Part shown: positions 60,998-64,000 of the stretch, piece after piece
Layout: every line of letters begins with the position of its first letter
How positions within the stretch are numbered: position 1 is the stretch's first letter
Assembly: GCA_963691775.1 (NCBI GenBank)
Contig: OY829369.1
Location: forward strand, 2,480,001 to 2,544,000
DNA: 64,000 nucleotides
Origin: JAZBPO01 sp963691775
Lineage (GTDB): Bacteria; Pseudomonadota; Gammaproteobacteria; Pseudomonadales; Azotimanducaceae
Direction: 5' to 3'
The notes under the pieces: generated by a model
The model's database searches: none
Seen by the model: the letters and a program-made list of their open reading frames with translations, nothing else
Told to the model about the DNA's origin: nothing
Translations under genes and position numbers: made by a program

Positions 60998-63388
60998 GGC
61001 GTTCGTCTCGATGAACTCACGACGCGGCTCGACCTCATCGCCCATGAGCGTGGTAAACACCCGATCCGCGCCGATGGCATCCTCGATAGTCACCCGCAGC
61101 ATCCGACGAATTTCCGGATCCATCGTCGTTTCCCAAAGTTGATCAGGGTTCATTTCACCCAAGCCTTTGTAGCGCTGGATATCCTGACCGCGTCGAGATT
61201 CTTTCATCAGCCATGCAAGAGCGGCCTCGAAGTCATTAACCGGGTAAGTCTTTTCGCCACGCTTGGCGTAGGCGCCTTCTTCGAGAAGGCCGTCCAGACG
61301 TTCACCAAGCGCACAGATTGCCCTGTATTCGCTTGAAAGGAAGAAGTCCTGCGGGAAGCGAAGGTTCGTCGCAACGCCATGCTCGAGCACACGCACCACA
61401 GGGAGGTATACGTTGTGCTCTGGGTCGAGCTCTACGCTGAAGTCATAGCGGGCACCTCCGGCCGCGACGTTTTCGACGCGGACGGCGAGGGCATCTGTCC
61501 AGCTGCGCACCTGAGCTTCGCTTGAGAGCGCGTCTTCAGTGAGATGAGGCAGGTACAGCATCTCGCGCGTGATCAGCTCAGGATAGAGCCTTCCAAGGCG
61601 CGCTAGATGCGCCATCACTTCCTGATAATCATGAACAAGCCCTTCGAGGGTTTCGCCGGTAATCGGGGGCGCATCAGGATTGGCGAACAGGGACGCGCCA
61701 TCCAGCGCTTGAGCGGTCAGATAGCGATCAAGCTCCGTTTCATCCTTGACGTACTGCTCCTGCCGCCCTTTCTTCACCTTGAAGAGCGGCGGCTGCGCGA
61801 TGAAAACATGGCCGCGCTCGATCAGCTCTGGCATCTGACGGAAGAAGAAGGTCAGTAGCAGCGTTCGGATGTGTGATCCGTCCACGTCTGCATCGGTCAT
61901 GATGATAATGCTGTGATAGCGAAGCTTATCGGCGTCGAACTCATCCCGACCGATGCCACACCCGAGCGCCGTGATGAGGGTGCCGACTTCGGCGGAGGAA
62001 AGCATTTTGTCGAAACGTGCTTTCTCGACGTTGAGAATCTTGCCCTTCAGAGGAAGGATTGCCTGAGCGCGCCGGTCTCTGCCCTGCTTGGCGCTGCCGC
62101 CAGCAGAATCACCCTCTACGAGAAAAAGCTCGGACTTACCCGGGTCTTTCTCCTGGCAGTCCGCCAATTTCCCGGGCAACCCGGCGATGTCGAGCGCGCC
62201 CTTCCGGCGCGTCATTTCGCGTGCCTTTCGAGCAGCTTCGCGGGCTCTTGCTGCGTCGATGATCTTCTGCGCGATCATCTTTGCGTCACCCGGATGCTCC
62301 TGCAAATAGTCAGCGAAGAGCCGCCCCATTTCCTGCTCTACGGCTGGTTTCACCTCACTGGAGACCAGCTTGTCCTTGGTCTGACTCGAAAACTTGGGAT
62401 CCGGGACCTTGACGGACACGACGGCCGTGAGGCCTTCCCTGGCGTCATCCCCTGACGTGGATACCTGCGCCTTCTTGGTCAGGCCTTCTGTCTCGATATA
62501 ACTATTGAGCGTTCGGGTGAGTGCGGCCCGAAAGCCCGCAATGTGGGTGCCTCCGTCTCGCTGTGGGATGTTGTTCGTGTAAGGAAAGATGCCTTCCTGA
62601 AACCCGTCGTTCCATTGCATGGCAACTTCGACAGAGATGCCATCTTCTCGCTCAGCGGAGAAGTGAAACACCTTGTTCAGCGCCGTCTTGCCTTCGTTCA
62701 GAAACTCCACAAACGCGGTTAGGCCACCCTCATAGAAGAAGGTTTCTTCTCGGCCGTCGCGCTCATCTAGAAGATGAATGCGAACGCCAGAATTGAGGAA
62801 CGCCAGCTCCCGCAGGCGTTTGGCAAGCGTGTCGTAGTTGAAATTGATGTTGCCGAAAGTCGCTTCTGAGGGTCTGAACCAGCATTCCGTTCCCGTGCCT
62901 TCGGTAGTGCCCACTTCCTTCAGGGGTGCGTCCGGCACGCCGTGCCTGTAGACCTGTTGATGAACCTTGCCCTCCCGGCGAATGGTCAGGCGCAGTTCTT
63001 CGGACAGGGCATTTACGACTGAAACACCAACGCCATGAAGACCACCGGAGACCTTGTAGCTGTTGTCATCGAACTTTCCGCCCGCATGGAGCATCGTCAT
63101 GATGACCTCCGCAGCGGACACACCTTCTTCCGGATGAATATCGACCGGGATGCCACGACCATCGTCGCGAACGGTGATGGCTTCGCCGTTGTGGATGACC
63201 ACGTCTACCTGAGAACAGTGCCCGGCAAGTGCTTCGTCTATAGAGTTATCGACAAGCTCTTGGACCATATGGTGCAAGCCGGTGCCGTCATCGGTATCTC
63301 CGATGTACATGCCCGGGCGCTTGCGCACTGCTTCAAGCCCCTTCAGGACCTTGATGCTGCCTGAGTCGTAGCTATTGTCTTCCGACAT
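60971..63388 (-). CDS. gyrB: DNA gyrase subunit B
   Basis: The 805-residue ATPase subunit of gyrase. The GHKL domain has ELVDNSIDEALAG, DDGRGIPVD and SGGLHGVGVSVVNAL. The TOPRIM domain has VEGDSAGGSAKQGRDR and the DADVDGSHIRTL metal motif. The C-terminus has the RYKGLGEMNPDQLW signature typical of full-length gammaproteobacterial GyrB, with the ~170-residue insert. The ATG lies 18 bp after recF, giving a recF-gyrB operon. Confidence 0.98.
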   Translation of the reverse strand: MSEDNSYDSGSIKVLKGLEAVRKRPGMYIGDTDDGTGLHHMVQELVDNSIDEALAGHCSQVDVVIHNGEAITVRDDGRGIPVDIHPEEGVSAAEVIMTMLHAGGKFDDNSYKVSGGLHGVGVSVVNALSEELRLTIRREGKVHQQVYRHGVPDAPLKEVGTTEGTGTECWFRPSEATFGNINFNYDTLAKRLRELAFLNSGVRIHLLDERDGREETFFYEGGLTAFVEFLNEGKTALNKVFHFSAEREDGISVEVAMQWNDGFQEGIFPYTNNIPQRDGGTHIAGFRAALTRTLNSYIETEGLTKKAQVSTSGDDAREGLTAVVSVKVPDPKFSSQTKDKLVSSEVKPAVEQEMGRLFADYLQEHPGDAKMIAQKIIDAARAREAARKAREMTRRKGALDIAGLPGKLADCQEKDPGKSELFLVEGDSAGGSAKQGRDRRAQAILPLKGKILNVEKARFDKMLSSAEVGTLITALGCGIGRDEFDADKLRYHSIIIMTDADVDGSHIRTLLLTFFFRQMPELIERGHVFIAQPPLFKVKKGRQEQYVKDETELDRYLTAQALDGASLFANPDAPPITGETLEGLVHDYQEVMAHLARLGRLYPELITREMLYLPHLTEDALSSEAQVRSWTDALAVRVENVAAGGARYDFSVELDPEHNVYLPVVRVLEHGVATNLRFPQDFFLSSEYRAICALGERLDGLLEEGAYAKRGEKTYPVNDFEAALAWLMKESRRGQDIQRYKGLGEMNPDQLWETTMDPEIRRMLRVTIEDAIGADRVFTTLMGDEVEPRREFIETNALSVANLDV

Positions 63389-63406
63389 TACTGTCCTCCG
63401 GATTCG

Positions 63407-64000
63407 TCAGATCGCACTGACGCAACCCCGTTCCACGTGGAACCTCGTCAGTCTCGAAGCATCTCCAAGTCCGTCGAGCATCAAATCGGCCTGGACCGCG
63501 GTGACCCAAACCTGTCCCTTCATCGCCGTAAGCGCCTTTCCGAGCCTTAGCCTTCGTGCTTCATCGAGCTCAGCGGCGGGATCATCTACGAGATAGATGC
63601 CCGTTTTTTCTGTCGCAAACTCCAGTTGCCGCGCTTGCGCAAGCAGGAGTGCGCAAGCAAGGACTTTTTGCTGCCCCCGGCTGAGCACGTCCGCTGCCTT
63701 TCGGCCTGCAGCAACAAACCTCAAGTCCGCTCGATGGGGCCCTGCTCTTGTGTAACCCGCTTCCCGATCAATACTTCTCGTGCCTTCCAGCACCGCACCA
63801 AGGTCGAGGCCAGTCTCCCAGCCGCGAACGTAATTCACGGACATGTCCTCCGCCCCACCCAGTTCATCCAGTGCGAAAAGCACTTGGGGCATGAGCGCAT
63901 CGACATAGCGCTTGCGCATGTCGTCGATCTTCTCCGCAGCGTCAGCGAGCTGCCGCTCCCAGAGCTCAAACTGCGCCGAAGATGCGCCAGAGCGCAGCAG
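63407..64000 (-). CDS. recF: DNA repair protein RecF (3' part only)
   Basis: The frame is open to the right edge, so the N-terminus with Walker A is outside the window. The visible ~197 residues include the ABC-type signature VLSRGQQKVLACALLLAQ and Walker B YLVDDPAAELDE, followed by the D-loop and a final His-switch-like region. RecF loads RecA at gaps. Its position ahead of gyrB implies that dnaN and dnaA lie just beyond. Confidence 0.95.
   Translation of the reverse strand: MLRSGASSAQFELWERQLADAAEKIDDMRKRYVDALMPQVLFALDELGGAEDMSVNYVRGWETGLDLGAVLEGTRSIDREAGYTRAGPHRADLRFVAAGRKAADVLSRGQQKVLACALLLAQARQLEFATEKTGIYLVDDPAAELDEARRLRLGKALTAMKGQVWVTAVQADLMLDGLGDASRLTRFHVERGCVSAI

Overview
The window is high-GC DNA with tightly packed genes. 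It looks like a chromosome segment from a gammaproteobacterium. The right-hand 40 kb (about 23.6-64 kb) carries gene sets that lie close to the replication origin in Pseudomonas-type chromosomes: engB / cytochrome c4 / dsbA; polA / DUF2782 / thrB; the caa3-type cytochrome oxidase block (coxBA, ctaG, coxC, SURF1, ctaA, ctaB, sco); prlC-yheV; aroE, dprA, LysM protein, def, fmt, rsmB, trkA; tag; plsC; gyrB and recF. I did not pin down genus or family. No rRNA, tRNA, CRISPR array, insertion sequence or phage module was found.

Layout. 1-3.3 kb: a signalling operon of two overlapping histidine kinases and a stand-alone receiver. The two kinases are degenerate in complementary ways: one keeps the phospho-acceptor His but has lost its ATP-binding boxes, and the other keeps the ATP-binding boxes but has Asp in place of the His. 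3.3-4.5 kb: a DsbA-fold isomerase divergent from an HxlR regulator, with a 17-bp palindrome between them. 4.5-7.1 kb: a solitary aceE. 7.3-12 kb: a carbon-storage and lipid block (two paralogous lipase-like hydrolases, DUF6489, PhaR, a phasin with a clear promoter and repeated operator, and a WS/DGAT acyltransferase). 12.1-12.8 kb: an SDR-fold protein that carries both diagnostic motifs of halohydrin dehalogenases. 13.2-15.9 kb: a TfoX pseudogene with two in-frame amber codons, then a lipoprotein PQQ/heme c alcohol dehydrogenase. 16-21.8 kb: a DUF1501/DUF1800 secreted pair divergent from an OmpR-type two-component system, with helically phased ATTAC elements between them. 21.8-23.3 kb: a second WS/DGAT.

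23.6-36 kb: the dsbA/c4/engB group, a glycine-rich DUF11 surface protein broken by a frameshift, polA / DUF2782 / thrB, and an egtBD ergothioneine pair. 36.3-45.3 kb: the complete aa3-type oxidase assembly line (subunits II, I, III, CtaG, SURF1, heme O and heme A synthases, SCO, and a SCO-like protein lacking the distal His). 45.6-64 kb: a MATE transporter, prlC-yheV, aroE, dprA, a LysM protein, the def-fmt-rsmB-trkA-trkH operon, a lipid A-type acyltransferase, tag, plsC, gyrB and the 3' part of recF. From memory of Pseudomonas gene order, glyQ, glyS and gmhB would sit between tag and plsC. Here that interval holds 555 bp without a recognisable gene.

The genes suggest an aerobic organism with a copper/heme a oxidase that stores polyhydroxyalkanoate and possibly wax esters or triacylglycerol, oxidises alcohols in the periplasm, and makes ergothioneine. 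Start codons were chosen by Shine-Dalgarno spacing and family N-termini. GTG is frequent, and well-placed TTG starts are proposed for phaR, engB and egtD.
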